A DNA stretch of 64,000 nucleotides from Chrysomallon squamiferum (Eukaryota; Mollusca; Gastropoda; Neomphalida; Peltospiridae), in assembly GCA_012295275.1 (NCBI GenBank), contig CM022676.1:13642379-13706378 (forward strand), given 5' to 3'. How positions within the stretch are numbered: the stretch's first letter is position 1; every line of letters begins with the position of its first letter. Below the pieces are notes generated by a model that had not been told where the DNA came from, ran no database searches, and saw nothing but the letters and a program-made list of their open reading frames with translations. Made by a program: the position numbers and the translations under genes. Of the stretch, positions 12,701 through 23,482 are shown piece by piece.

Positions 12701-15700
12701 AAATAAAGTTGGAATGTAAACAACATAGCATAACATATATGACATTGTTTGAACATGTTTTTGTTAAATATCCATATTATTTTATAATTTATGCTTTGCC
12801 ATTTTCATTAATAAAATTTAATATATGTCTTTGTAGAAAATGCTTATTAATTAAATATATCATTTACATGAAGTTTGTGTAAAAAAATTCAAAGGTGTAA
12901 ATTATTTAGACTGTTTTTTCAAAAATAAATTTCATTCGATGCATGAAACATTTTAATGAAAATTATTGATTTTAAGTAAAGTAAGCTTTCCTTTTTCTTT
13001 CAAAATGATTTAACAATTTATCCTTTGAAGATTCTTTTGTTTGCTTGTATTTTACTAATTTTACATCCTTCATTTGAAGCCATCTTCTGATATCCCATGC
13101 TTTAATTGGACTTAAAAAAGCAACCAACAGAATACAAAATTAAAAGATGATAATAATAAATAAAAATAAATACATAATGAAAATAATTTAATAAATAAAG
13201 TAATTAAAAAACAAAAGTTTTAGTTCTAGAACACAATGAATTGTACTAAATGAATCGTGATGACAGATTAAAGAGTCGAGTAATGCCAGGTGTGCATCAT
13301 AAAAATATCATGTAAAACTAAAATACTCCAATCAGGATATGAAACATAATTAACTCGAGAATCCAATAGAAATAAACATTGATCCTGTTTTGGCTTCAGT
13401 GTTGGAGGATAATGATTTGTATTTCAAGTCTGATGACATAAATGTTTAAAAAAGCAAAGAAAAGAAGAAATGTAATAATATTAATAATGAAATAATTAAT
13501 AGATAATTCATCTCTTCTGAATGTATCAGTAATATTTTGATCATTCCAAATAATTAAATATGTCCAAATAAAGTAATTCTAATTTTAATTTTATTATAAG
13601 CTTTACTGTAGCATTGGTTTATTTATTTAATTATTTATTTATATTTTTTTTGCAAGATGCTTTATTTTCTTCACAGTTAATATTCCTTCTTTTTTATTTG
13701 TTTCCCCTCCAGTGTTGGAAGACAATGATTTGTACTTTACATCAAAAGATAACAGTTTAAATAAATCAAGACAATCAGGTATGTATTAGTTTATTTATTA
13801 AAAAAAAAATTAAAATAAAAAAATAAAAAATAAAATAAAAGTAAAATAAATATTTGTTCTGAGAGTATATAATAATATAAAAGTCAAAATTGTTTTCTTA
13901 CTGTATATACAGCTCATCAATTATTGTTACTGTTAAAAATATGTTAATTTACTTTTAGCCATATTCATATTAAAACAATGCTGTATACAAATAAGTTGAA
14001 ATATGATAATGAATATGATTTCCTCTTTGTTTAACTGTTAAAAAAGAGTGAATATTAATGTGTACCCATCATTATCTATCCATCCATTAACTATCAGTTA
14101 TCTATTTCTGCTATATTTTCCAGTCTAATTTTGACATGTCTGGTGTATTATTTTAATAATTTTATGATGTAACACTAAAACAACAACAACAACAACAACA
14201 ATACTACTACTACTACTACTACTAATAATAATTGTTATAATAAAGGATACCAACCCACCACCACACCTGAAAACATCTCATACAAGATTTCCTTCCTCAA
14301 CAATACCAGTGCATATTTGTCTTTTTGTTTTAACTGTTACAACATTTGGTACATAAATTTTGATTTACTATCACACATTGTTCATTTCAATTTTTTTAAT
14401 GAAAGAGAGAAACGAACAATATCAATAAACAATGAAACAATACTTATAATAATACTAATATTTTAGCTTTTATTGGTTTAAAGAATTACATATTTTCAGA
14501 AATGAGATATTTCATATTTATAATATACTTTGCTCAAAGAGTCAAGTGTCTGGTGTTGCTAACATTTTTATATTTAATTAAGTAACATTTGTTTAATATG
14601 TTGTATTTAATACAGCAGGAAATGATTCAAGTCAAACTGATACTCAGCCAAGCACAAGTTCTGGAGTGACAGCTGAGAATCCTGAAAGTCAGTATTCTGT
14701 TGTAAAGAAAATAAAGACTGGTCAGTCTACAGCTAATCAGAGTAAAGAAGGTAATAAAAACAATTAAAACAAATAATAGGAAATAACAGAGAGGGCTGTT
14801 TGGGACTTTGGGCATATTATTAATGTTGAACTCTACATTTTCTTAGATGTTCTAAATGTGTTGACATCCGGTGATGTCCTGACTGACTTTGCTAAATGCC
14901 ATCAGTTAGTCATTGTTTAGTAAACCATGAAATTATAAAGGGACCCAAATTAATTGAAATTTGTAAAGATTTTTGTTTTATAAATATCTCCACACACTTT
15001 ATATTAAATATTTATTAGGTCATCATAACATGTTGTTGTATTTTTTATTTATTTATTTTTTTATCTTCTGCAGTCCATAACCATAATTATTAGTTTCACA
15101 GATAAAATTTGTTGACTGCATCATTAATAAAAAATCTGCCTTTCTTTGTTTAATCTCTTAATTGTTAGTTAAGAAAAACAGATAACTGTTTTATCAGTTA
15201 ATGTTACTTCTCCCACAAATTACAGGTAAAAAAGGTCAAACAGAATCTGCCAATCAGAAAAAAAAGAAGGAAAAACAAGATTTGACGTTAAAGAAAAATG
15301 AAAAAGAAACGAAAAAGAAAGAAAAAGGTTTGTAAATTGAATAAGTAGGGTTATGTGATGAAGTAATTTACAGTAACTTTTAATAAGTGATATCAAATAG
15401 GTCTTTGTAACTTCTGATATCATGTCATCCTTCACAGGGAACCTACCCAGGTAGTAGCAACTGACTTGAGATTAGTCACGCGGGCACAGATAGAAACTCA
15501 TACACTCTCTGACATAATTGAATAATACCATAATAAACATAATATTACTTGTCACAACAATCACATCAGAGTTAAACAAAGTGCCAAAAATGTAGTTACC
15601 TGCCTGAACTTTAAAGTTTCTCATGGACAAAAAATCTCCCCATGTGATTCCATCAGTCTCCCTCCAATAATCTCATTGCTTATGCCAAAGAGTGGAAAAG

Positions 15701-17170
15701 CCAGGTGACTATGTATTAAGCAAGAAGACATACAGTCTTATTTTCAACTAAACACAAAGTATGTTTAATAAACAGACGATAACATCTTGATCAACAACAC
15801 CTTCTGTGTCAGGGATACATTGATGCCAAGTGGCATTACATAATCTAATTAGAGACTAATACACAACATCAGTATAGATACACTCAATAGCTGGTTTTCT
15901 TGCAAACATATTAATGTATATCATAAATTATTTGTATTTTTATTTGCTGATGATACTGTACTGTTATTAGTAGAAACAGCAGATGATTTACAACATCAAC
16001 TACACCTTTTAGTAATTTAGATATAATTCAAGACTTCATCTCAAGTTTTGCAAATATATATTATGAGTTAACAAGCTCTATGATTTGTTGTGAATTAGGA
16101 AGATATACGATGTTATAAGTGTTAAAGTAAGAATGATTACATTTTGGACAAAGGTTGTTAACTGTAAAGAGCATAAATTGTCAGGTGTACTGTTCATGTT
16201 GTTATCGTATAACCATAGTGTAAATGCTGTATTAAGTCCTTGGTTATCTTCTATAAAAGCTATATTAGATGAATGTGGTTTATGTAACACATATTCATGA
16301 GTGCAAGTGGATGTTTTGTGGTTAAAACATCCTGATTAACTTGAGTGATCCAAAGTCATTAATTACAGAATGTTTAAAGATGAATTTAAATTAGAACATT
16401 ATCTGTTAAAGCTGCCAACAAAAGGATGCTAGAACATTATGTGAATTTAGAACCAGTAACATTAAACTGGTAGATGGTTTAGTATTAAAAGAGAAGTCAG
16501 AATGTAATTTATGTCATTCTGATACTGGTGATGAATTAACTGTACATCTTTATCTGTTAAGAGAAACAAAATATATACCATATTATTATACACTTAGACC
16601 AAATATGGCAAATGCAATTTTCATTTTCTAAAACAAAAAAATTACTTTTGAGTTAACTTTCCAGATTGTTACAAATTATCATTCAAAGAGTCATTCTTCT
16701 GGGTTAAATTATAATTAATATGTTTTGTACCACTGTAGAAAATATTATTTAAATTACTGAGAGTTTATATGTTCTCAATACTGTCCATGGCTCTGTCTTC
16801 AGAGAAATAAACGTTTTGTCAATAGTTATTTTGATCTTCAACATTGCATCTAAAAATGTATTAGTATACCAGTGTTGGATCTTTGCCTTTGCTTTTGAGT
16901 ATATATATATATATATAGATATAGTAGTATGTCTGAAATTTAGGTTCCTTTACATAATTTAGTGTCAAGCTATTGTTTTTTTTTGTTACTGAATTTATTT
17001 AATATATATGTATTAATTTTAAATATATATGTATGCATGTGTGTGTGTATATATATATATTTAATACAAACATTTTTTATGACAGAATAATAATAATAAT
17101 AACAATAATAATAATAATACAATCATTAAGCAAAATTCCATTTAATTTAATATTCTAGATACACTTTTAC

Positions 17171-17201
<31 letters not shown>

Positions 17202-18906
17202 ATTATTTCTGTAGGAACTGAAAAGAAAGTGAAGCAAGGACAGAAAGGTTTTATTCAGATAATTTATATTTTAAGAAATGTTCATGTGTGCATGAGATTG
17301 TGTGTGTGTGTGTGTTTGTGTGTGTCTGTGTATGTGTGTGTGTATTTATAATATCACGCAGAAAAAATATTTATATAGTAATCCTTATGGAAAGAAAATA
17401 TATAAAATTATTTAATACTTTATGTCATGTTAGTATTCCATTGTTGTTAATATTATTAGTAGTATTATTACTATTTGTTGTTTATTTTGAAAATGTATTT
17501 TGAAAATTGCTTAAGGCTTTAAATAAATATTTTAATATTACTACTTATTTCTTGACATGACAGATAGTTACATAGAAACTCTTAATTTCAGTAGTTTTTA
17601 TTAATGATAATTATAGAAATTTCTGATGATAAAAACATGGTCTGAAAAGGGAACTATCTGAAGCAAAAATATTTATTTGGAATTTATCAATACATTTATC
17701 AATTTATCTGTGATCATATTCCATTTGACTCACTAATATGTTACTTTTGTACAGGAGATGTTTATGAAAATGTTGATGCTGTAAGGGATGATGGTACATA
17801 TGCCAATGCAGTGTTTGAAGGAAAGGGAGCTACAGGTCAGAATATACAGGTAATAAATCTACATTTATGCACACCATTTATTTATTTAAATATGTATAGA
17901 AACAATAAAAAAAATAATTATATATATATATATATATATGTATATATTGTTTTTTAAATTAAAAAATAAATAAAATGATGGAATAGACACCTGAATCCAT
18001 GGTAAATAAAGGATAGTTTTTACCAATATTATGCCCAGTAAAAACAGATCTAACAAGACCTTGGAAAACTTTGAGGCCATTGACATTGCGATTGGTTCCA
18101 AATATTGAAATTGATGGCAAAGAAAATGAAAACAAATAAAATAAATGGTTTCCAAAAGATTTAATTTATTTAAAGTTTTGTAAAAAAAAGAAAAAAAAAA
18201 CAAGAAAAGAAAACAAAAAAAGTTCAGTCTCTTTATAATGTGAGAGAAAAAAGAAGAAAAATGAGAAAGAAAATCTGTCTCTTTATTAACATCACCTTGA
18301 CTTTTTTTGAAGGAATGTATAAATATTTGCTCAGAATTTGTGTGAATTTGGATAATGTTAAATTGTATTTATTTAATAAATAGATAAATGAGTGTTTTTT
18401 TAAAAAGTTAAATTTGTGTGTATTAAATAAAAAAGAGTTAATTTTGTATTTTTCATAAAAACAAAATTAATTAAAAAAAAATTATAATTTAAAAAAATTA
18501 GGTTTGTGTGTGTTTAAAAAAATGTTAAATGTGTGTGTATTTTAAAAAGTTAATCATTTGTGTAATTAAATACAGACAGTCAGTGCTTAGCCATTTTTGA
18601 GGTGATAAAGGGGGAAATGATATAAAGATGAACGATCTGACTGTAGTCTTAGAATTCAAAGACATTTCTTCAGGGTTTCATATTAAGTAGTTATGTTTTT
18701 TGTTCTTTTTGTTTCAGGGAGCAAAGCATGACCGAGATCAAGATGGTTTGCTGTATGTTGGTATAGATTTCTGTAACACACAACCAAGTAAACAAGTTCA
18801 CAAAACACAGGACAAAGTGGAGTACGTCTCCATTGACTGGAACAAGAAAGCAGAACCACTTCCTGATGAAGATGACAAACAAACAGAACCTAAGAGTGAA
18901 AAATAA
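3406..18906 (+). CDS. Gene A: multi-Ig/Fn3 transmembrane receptor with ITIM-like tail (possibly broken)
   Basis: Spliced gene model covering 17 exons, described one by one below. Predicted order: Ig1, Ig2, Ig3a, Ig4a, Ig3b, Ig4b, Ig5, Ig6, Ig7 plus Fn3, transmembrane helix, then a cytoplasmic tail spread over six exons that ends at TAA 18904-18906. It would be a type I cell-surface receptor. The tail has three motifs fitting the ITIM consensus (S/I/V/L)xYxx(I/V/L): SQYSVV, LLYVGI and VEYVSI; in known families such sites recruit SH2 phosphatases, so an inhibitory role is inferred. No signal-peptide exon was found between 1 and 3405, so it probably lies left of the window. Lesions: the Ig1 donor is ATAAGT instead of GTAAGT, Ig3a has a frameshift and Ig3b an in-frame stop. 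Because all Ig exons are phase 1-1, skipping those three could still give a continuous product. The gene may equally be a pseudogene. Its ectodomain is a close paralogue of gene B, which faces it tail-to-tail. Confidence 0.75.
3957..4217 (+). CDS. Gene A exon: Ig2
   Basis: Exon of 261 nt, phase 1-1, between acceptor ttatttag and donor gtgagt. It encodes an I-set-like Ig domain of 87 codons with EGHSLSVDCVAVCKPSC, YSWKLGNDEL and NEAGNIYMCTV. It is almost identical to the gene B exon at 30492-30752, with only a few residue differences, which makes it the most conserved domain of the pair. Confidence 0.85.
4718..4992 (+). pseudogene. Gene A exon: Ig3, first copy, frameshifted
   Basis: Acceptor attttcag and donor gtgagt are intact. 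The exon is 275 nt where the second copy (6155-6433) and the gene B exon (29041-29319) are both 279 nt. The 4 missing bases fall near 4902-4905: the others read cat-ggctaacag- or cat-agctaacag-, this copy cat-ttcag-. The reading frame is good up to RISFI and then leaves the Ig pattern. Inclusion of this exon would shift everything downstream, so it is either skipped or marks gene decay. Confidence 0.8.
5482..5769 (+). CDS. Gene A exon: Ig4, first copy
   Basis: Exon of 288 nt, phase 1-1, acceptor ttattttcag and donor gtaagt. It begins PPSQPSLSSNPTQPW and shows SLICSLPES, FHWIKNEHN and DNEDKYKCTAEN, a clear I-set Ig domain of 96 codons. The second copy is at 6915-7202 and differs at only a handful of residues. 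Gene B has no counterpart. The donor sits at the head of a short tandem array that repeats the exon end and donor. Confidence 0.85.
5745..5950 (+). repeat. Minisatellite of Ig4 exon end plus splice donor, copy 1
   Basis: About four degenerate units of CTACTTCAACTCAATGTCTA followed by CT and GTAAGTTATACTTCAATTTA. Candidate donors begin at 5770, 5818, 5865 and 5943. Typical unit 47-48 bp. Only the first is the functional exon end. Confidence 0.75.
6155..6433 (+). pseudogene. Gene A exon: Ig3, second copy, in-frame stop
   Basis: Exon of 279 nt, phase 1-1, with intact acceptor (attttcag) and donor (gtgagt). In the phase set by the acceptor, codon 6244-6246 is TGA where the first copy and gene B have GGA in the Gly-Gly-Asn-Pro-Lys segment. 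The rest of the frame is open and Ig-like. A single G-to-T change explains the stop. The exon is usable only if skipped; otherwise it truncates the protein in the ectodomain. Confidence 0.85.
6915..7202 (+). CDS. Gene A exon: Ig4, second copy
   Basis: Exon of 288 nt, phase 1-1, tandem duplicate of 5482-5769. Same splice sites and Ig motifs (SLICSLSGS, FHWIKNEHN, DNEDKYKCTAEN). Intact. A donor-containing minisatellite follows immediately, as in the first copy. Confidence 0.85.
7180..7460 (+). repeat. Minisatellite of Ig4 exon end plus splice donor, copy 2
   Basis: Same unit as 5745-5950, with donors at 7203 and 7250 and then about four further units in which the donor is mutated (ATAAGT, GTGTTA and similar). 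This array has more units than copy 1, so it changed length after the tandem duplication. Confidence 0.75.
7618..7884 (+). CDS. Gene A exon: Ig5
   Basis: Exon of 267 nt (89 codons), phase 1-1, acceptor attttatag and donor gtaagt. It encodes a standard Ig domain: NPVKEGDDLTLTCTADSNP, LKWKFDGNIQVNN and RDNSGSYTCEA. The gene B counterpart has identical length at 27825-28091. Confidence 0.88.
8074..8370 (+). CDS. Gene A exon: Ig6
   Basis: Exon of 297 nt (99 codons), phase 1-1, acceptor tcttatttcag and donor gtaaaa. Ig features: LLKINCSADGRP, FKHYWNDVFV and ASYQDSGTYQCSVHNGIP. Intact, same length as gene B 27362-27658, differing mainly in the last 15 residues. Confidence 0.88.
9225..9866 (+). CDS. 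Gene A exon: Ig7 plus fibronectin type III
   Basis: Exon of 642 nt (214 codons), phase 1-1, acceptor catatttcag and donor gtaaac. The first half is an I-set-like Ig domain (AEIGKPVLLVKTLFCNP, NNYTWMKS, FTQDDTGTYKLSVCNEVG). The F-strand Cys of the usual YxC is Leu here, with a Cys two residues later. The second half is an Fn3 domain: PPLPPKEFQQER, FLSWLPNYPGG, RFILQYKPQ and VYDVRISAEN. This membrane-proximal Fn3 order is usual in nephrin-like and CAM-like receptors. The gene B version is one codon longer. Confidence 0.9.
9975..10250 (+). repeat. Minisatellite of splice acceptor plus start of transmembrane exon
   Basis: Six units with ATTTATCAATTACAG followed by a degenerate TTTTAGAAGA-like exon start. 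The unit ends (ttacag or ttacat) are at 9996, 10044, 10092, 10139, 10196 and 10250; the last is the true acceptor. Spacing is 47-48 bp for the first units. Confidence 0.8.
10251..10394 (+). CDS. Gene A exon: transmembrane segment
   Basis: Exon of 144 nt, phase 1-1, acceptor ctattacag and donor gtatgg. It encodes a Ser/Glu-rich stem (LEEQSGSSS), a helix with small-residue GAAVGGAVGS packing motifs followed by VTVIVVIVTLIVLL, then a basic RRR stop-transfer. It is nearly identical to the transmembrane exon of gene C (63817-63960, also 144 nt) and unrelated to that of gene B. Confidence 0.88.
10975..10996 (+). CDS. Gene A optional 22-nt microexon
   Basis: Flanked by a strong acceptor (ttttttatttcag) and donor (gtgagt). 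Length is 22 nt, phase 1 to 2, coding roughly EDIDIAF. Gene B has a 22-nt exon of the same phase at the same place. In gene A no exon with phase 2 entry was found to follow, and joining it to 13713 gives a stop after a few codons. It is probably skipped in the long form or yields a short-tailed form. Confidence 0.4.
13400..13447 (+). pseudogene. Decayed upstream duplicate of the 13713 tail exon
   Basis: After tttggcttcag the sequence reads LEDNDLYFKSDDIN, matching LEDNDLYFTSKDNS of the exon at 13713. It runs into TAA and has no donor. An exon duplicate that has lost its 3' splice partner. Confidence 0.55.
13713..13778 (+). CDS. Gene A exon: start of cytoplasmic tail
   Basis: Exon of 66 nt, phase 1-1, acceptor tttcccctccag and donor gtatgt. 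It joins in frame directly from the transmembrane exon and codes for LEDNDLYFTSKDNSLNKSRQ, acidic then polar. One tyrosine (DLYFTS) is present but fits no ITIM. Confidence 0.7.
14616..14750 (+). CDS. Gene A exon: cytoplasmic tail with first ITIM-like motif
   Basis: Exon of 135 nt, phase 1-1, acceptor tttaatacag and donor gtaata. The acceptor is a NAGNAG (tacagcag), so one codon may be optional. The product is Ser/Thr/Gln-rich and contains SQYSVV (14687-14704), which fits (S/I/V/L)xYxx(I/V/L). Confidence 0.75.
15226..15327 (+). CDS. Gene A exon: lysine-rich tail segment
   Basis: Exon of 102 nt, phase 1-1, acceptor caaattacag and donor gtttgt (weak). It codes for about 34 residues dominated by Lys and Glu. 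This basic segment would sit in the cytoplasm between ITIM-like sites. No known domain. Confidence 0.6.
15430..16640 (+). mobile_element. LINE reverse-transcriptase fragment in a gene A intron
   Basis: LFADDTVLLLVETADDLQHQ near 15940-16000 is the reverse-transcriptase catalytic block of non-LTR retrotransposons. Further on, CEFRTSNIKLVDGLV and CNLCHSDTGDELTVHL (about 16440-16555) resemble the Cys/His end of such ORFs. Many stops; inactive. Confidence 0.65.
17215..17247 (+). CDS. Gene A exon: short basic tail segment
   Basis: Exon of 33 nt, phase 1-1, acceptor tatttctgtag and donor gttttа-like (gttttatt, weak). It codes for TEKKVKQGQK, in keeping with the preceding Lys-rich exon. Small size makes the call moderate. 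Confidence 0.55.
17755..17849 (+). CDS. Gene A exon: tail with YENV and YANA motifs
   Basis: Exon of 95 nt, phase 1 to 0, acceptor acttttgtacag and donor gtaata. It codes for DVYENVDAVRDDGTYANAVF and a short Gly-rich end. YENV and YANA are YxN sites of the kind bound by Grb2-type SH2 domains. Gene B has a matching LYENV near its C terminus, the only obvious tail similarity between A and B. Confidence 0.72.
18718..18906 (+). CDS. Gene A last coding exon: two ITIM-like motifs
   Basis: Phase 0 entry after gttttgtttcag, ending at TAA 18904-18906. It contains LLYVGI (18748-18765) and VEYVSI (18817-18834), both fitting the ITIM consensus, with 23 residues between the two tyrosines. Paired ITIMs at roughly this spacing are common in vertebrate inhibitory receptors. 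The C terminus is acidic and Lys-rich (DEDDKQTEPKSEK). Confidence 0.8.
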   Translation, partial: GAKHDRDQDGLLYVGIDFCNTQPSKQVHKTQDKVEYVSIDWNKKAEPLPDEDDKQTEPKSEK

Positions 18907-21900
18907 CTCTTTTTCTACTTAATGAGTTATGTTAGGAAACTGTTTATTTTTTACTAACAAACAAATTGCATTCCAGAAATATATGTAAGTAAATATAGTC
19001 TTTATACAGTAAATTTTATAGATTTGTACTATATATTTACTTTAAATGCAAATATATTTGATCTTTTATATTTATTTTAAAGAGTAGTTATTACTTTGTA
19101 CTATGCAGTATACACTTCTTTAAATTTATTTGATTTTATTACTAAAATACTGATCAATTTATTAGAGTGAAACAAAACTAATTCTGAGAAAATGTGATTT
19201 GAAGTTTTAATCTTTGTAACAGAAACCTACTGGTCTTCGTTACATATGCAATATGTTTGAAAAGAAGTTTTTGATAAAAATATACACATGGTTCATTTAG
19301 TTAGAATTTTAGAAAAATGTGATTCACTAATCATTCTGTAAATGTTTTTCAACAGTTACATTATGTGATGTAGATATTTTGTGCTAACCAGTAATGTATC
19401 CACTTTCCCAACAGACATTAAAAACCTACCAGATGTTAAGTATGGAAAATATACCTTTTAACAAAATCCAGTTATCTGTGTTATAATAATTTATACTATG
19501 TGTCAGAATTAATCTGGTTTTGTTTTTCATTTAAAATAGAAAAGCTGTAAAAGTGAGTTTGATTATTATATCCGTTGTCTTTCAGTTGCAAGTTTTCTAG
19601 TCTTTTTTTTACACAGTCAGACCCTACTGTTAGCCTTACTTACGTATCTCTAATGCTGATTCAGTAAGCATGTCAATAGTGTTATAGTGATTAGCCATAC
19701 AAATGACTAATTTTGTTGATTAATTTAGTTTTCATTGTATGATTTTGTAAAAGTAAAATATAAAAGTATGTTATTTTCAAACATTTAAATTTTTTACAGT
19801 TTCTATTTATACAGTGTATTGATGTCTAACAGTGTTTTCTGTGGTCCATGTAATTGGAAGTGTAACAGAATTTCAACTGTATAAGTATTTTATTTATTCC
19901 AGCTAAATATAAATGTTTTCTATAACTTAGAAAATATATACTTACTTTTTTTGTTAATAATATTTCTGTACTTTAATTTAACATTTAATAAATGTGTGTG
20001 TGTGTGTATTTTCTGAGATAGTAAAAACGTCTGTTGATAATAATTGGAATGCCCATTATTTTTGGATAAATGGAAACTGATAACATGAATAATTTGAATA
20101 AAATTACATCATTTTATTGCTATTGATAATTAAAAAACCAATGTGTTGATGTTAATTAAAAAAACTTTAAAAACAGCAAACTTCTGTAAAGCTGTTAGAA
20201 CCTTTGTTATACTAGGTAATATTTTCTACAATCAGTAACCTCAAAAAGAATAATATTCATTATATTGTAAAACACTTGAAATGAATTAAAATGTATATTG
20301 TTTGCCAGCAGCAAACCTTGTCTTTTTATTGTCAAATGTACATTATTCATTTTTGACAGTTTTATTTAAAAATGTGTTTATCTGTGAATATTGCTTAATC
20401 AGTTATTCAGATCATTGTAAAACATTCCATTAACTTTGTTGCATACCATTTTGTTTGTTTACTAAATGCAACACTCCACTAACTCCATGCCTGATTTGAG
20501 AAAATAAACAAAACATACATTTTCATAGATGATATCATACTGCTGTAAATATTCATTACTGCAATTATCTGTGTTGTGAAGAATTAACTGTACTTCGGAA
20601 TAAGAACATTTTTAGATAATTTAAAACATGGACTCCAAAATAAAAAAAAAAGCAAAAAACAAACTTGACAGTACAACTAACAGTATTGAAAAATGAAAAA
20701 CTTAAAATAATAGTGTGTGCTGTGCCATATGTTCATAATATTTTTATTCATATTTATATTCGAATGATAAACCATACTTACAGTGTTTTTAATGTATACA
20801 AATTTTCTGTTATTCTTTTGATTACAAATAAATATTTTTTGCTACAACTTTTGTATATCGAATTTTTGGTTAAAAACAAAATAATAGATGTTTATGAAAC
20901 AAAATGTTCAAGCACTGATATTAAATAACAAATGAAAAATGTTAAACACACTCCCAGCTAAATGTTTTATTGTAGCATCCCAAATTTTCCAAAGATCTGA
21001 TTGTAGGCAGAGATGTTTTTGGACTGGTAGTACCCTCAAAATGTGATATCTCTAATTTGCTAGAAGGATTTGAAGGCAGAGGGTTACAAAAAACTCATAT
21101 ATTTTACAATATACACAGTTATTAGCCCATGTAAATTTAAATTCTTTGACAAGTGATATAATATTAGCAATGTTACATTTATTCACAGTGGCACTACTAT
21201 TCAGAAGGTTTGATGGTTTTTATTAGGGTATCAACTTTGGAATGTTTTAGGACCAGTAGTACTTTAAAAATATGGTATCGCTGATTTCAGGGGAGGGTAT
21301 CAATCACAAACATTTTTCATTTCACACAAAGAAATAATTGGTTCATGAAAACTGAAAACATTTGCAAAACTGTTTGTTATAGTTTGTATTTATGGCCATT
21401 TTGGTTCTCTTTCTGCATTTATGCAAATTAGAATGGTTTATTAGAACCTACAACCTACAAGACTGAGATTAAAATTAAATCCATTAATTGATTTACCCAA
21501 AGAGACTGTCACTGTTAGAATCCATTTTGAAAGTGGCCTCTCATGATGATATGTCCATTTTTTGTCTGTAAATATCTGTCCTGCTAAAATTAATTTAATC
21601 ACGTGCAAATCTATATGGGATACATACTTCCTTATTTCATCAGCTAATAATTTCTTTGTGTGAAAGGAAAATTTGTGTATATGATTTCCCTCCTTTCAAA
21701 TCGTTGTATGTATTTAGTTATATCACATTTTGGAGGTACTGATTAGGTATATTGCTAGGATAAAAACCTAATAAAATGAACCATCCAGTGTACTGAATAC
21801 TGGTGCGACTATACATAAATGCATTTGCAGTGATCAAATCTGGTTCAAAATTAAGTTTGGTGGTGGCCATTTTGAAAAATGGCTGCCTTAGATAATCAGT

Positions 21901-22069
21901 ATCAGTTTTTTACACATAGCATTGCTAATTGTATTCCTGGAAGACCCAACAAAAAAATTGTGTCACTCATGGAGAATCTGATTATTCATAGTTATTTGCT
22001 TCAGTGATTAATAATTGCTCTATGTGTATTGTACATTCAGACTAATCAGTCAAGAGTATTTCTAATGTA
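18907..22069. other. Region between convergent genes A and B, left part
   Basis: The 3' UTR of gene A probably runs to about 20 kb. Beyond that, 20.95-21.9 kb carries moderately complex sequence with two similar 'gactggtagta'-'accagtagta' blocks that may be an old repeat. No exon with Ig, kinase or other motif was seen on either strand, including the missing gene B 3' end. Confidence 0.35.
19987..19992 (+). terminator. Candidate polyadenylation signal of gene A
   Basis: AATAAA about 1.1 kb after the stop codon, followed by GT-rich sequence (tgtgtgtgtgtg). In DNA this AT-rich the hexamer is weak evidence; ATTAAA near 19417 is an alternative. Confidence 0.25.
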
Positions 22070-22820
22070 TTGCAGACGTTTTACTGGTTTATCAATAATG
22101 AGGGTCATTAAGCTGGCAGATTAATGATTCAGTTATCTATGTTGAATGTTCATCAGAAGACTGAAAGTGTATGACATAAGTGGCAAGACAAAGTAAATGG
22201 ATGAGTTAAGTTGCAGTTAACAGAGAAAAAAATATGTATTTAGTGGCATCCCACAAAGCTCTCTTGGACCAATATTAATTGAGCTGTTCATTATGAATCG
22301 CCAAACATGGTATATGGCACTGATTTAATATTTGCTGATGAGTTTTCTGTCATGATTCCAGACATTTTATTTAGTGTTTGGTGAGACAAATGGAAGTCTA
22401 ATGGCACAGTGTTGGAAATGAAACAATCAAAAATAGACAAGGAATTCAAATTTCATTATAATCTTGGTACCAAATTAACTATGCATTATCCATGCTTGGT
22501 TTGAAATACGTTGATGAAACTACAGTTACATAACTTTTTATAACAGTGGTCCATACTCACCAGGAATATAGTAATTCCATCTGGTGTGCTAGTTTCAGTG
22601 TGGGATAAATGTAACCAAATCATCTATGTACTGCAATATTATGCTGTTAAGACCAAAGTTAATCTAAAGACAGCCTATATGTTCGATAATGTCTGGTATG
22701 AAGGAACTAATATATTGCAATTAGTTCAGTGGTAGACAAAAGAATGGAGGTGGATCATTAGAATAATGATACACTGAAAGGGAAACTCTAGTGACTTTAT
22801 ATTTAAAAGGCAATAATCCT
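22070..22820 (+). mobile_element. LINE reverse-transcriptase relic
   Basis: SGIPQSSLGPILIELFIMN near 22240-22300 and a following LIFADEFSVMIPD match the GIPQGS..GP and FADDT blocks of non-LTR reverse transcriptases. The catalytic Asp pair is altered. Heavily degraded. Confidence 0.5.
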
Positions 22821-22944
22821 ATAACATCTACACACAATACTGTATAATTACACCTGCTACTGTTAGTTAATGAAGAAAATAATCATCTGGTATTTGTTAG
22901 TTTAAATCATGTAACTAACTATCAGGTAAACTGAATGAATGAAT

Positions 22945-22945
22945 C

Positions 22946-23008
<63 letters not shown>

Positions 23009-23011
23009 AAT
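22945..23011. repeat. (TAA)n microsatellite
   Basis: Uninterrupted run of TAA followed by TAAA units, just 3' of the last gene B exon found. Confidence 0.95.
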
Positions 23012-23482
23012 AAATAAAACAGCACTTTACTAGTTCATTTCAGTAATCATCTTGAAAGTTATGCAGTAAAAGTTTTATTTTGTTCAGACATTACTATAAG
23101 AAATTAAAGTAAACTGATCTGCCCTGTATCTGATGACAGTGTCTGTGCCGAGATACTTTTAATCTGCACTTTTTTATTCATAATTAATTATGAATGGATC
23201 ACAAAAATTAAAATTATTTTGGAAGTTTATAAAATATATTAAGACTTTATTTTTGTAGCAAAAAACTATAAACATTATTTTTAAGAATTAATTATACTGT
23301 TGCAGATCGAAAAATAATTGTAAATAAATAAGAAGTAAAAAAGTAAATAAAATGTAAAAAGAAAAAGAAAAATAGATAAATAAATAAATGAATAAATAAA
23401 TAATCATAAATAAATAACATAAATAAATAATAAAAAAACAACAACAACAAAAGACAAATTAAATTGTGTAAATATTTACAAC

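Noticed and set aside
23300-23482. Read-through extension of the gene B tail past 23483
   Set aside because: It would add a Leu/Phe/Tyr-rich stretch from TAAA-type repeats, which looks non-coding; a further small exon is more likely but was not identified.
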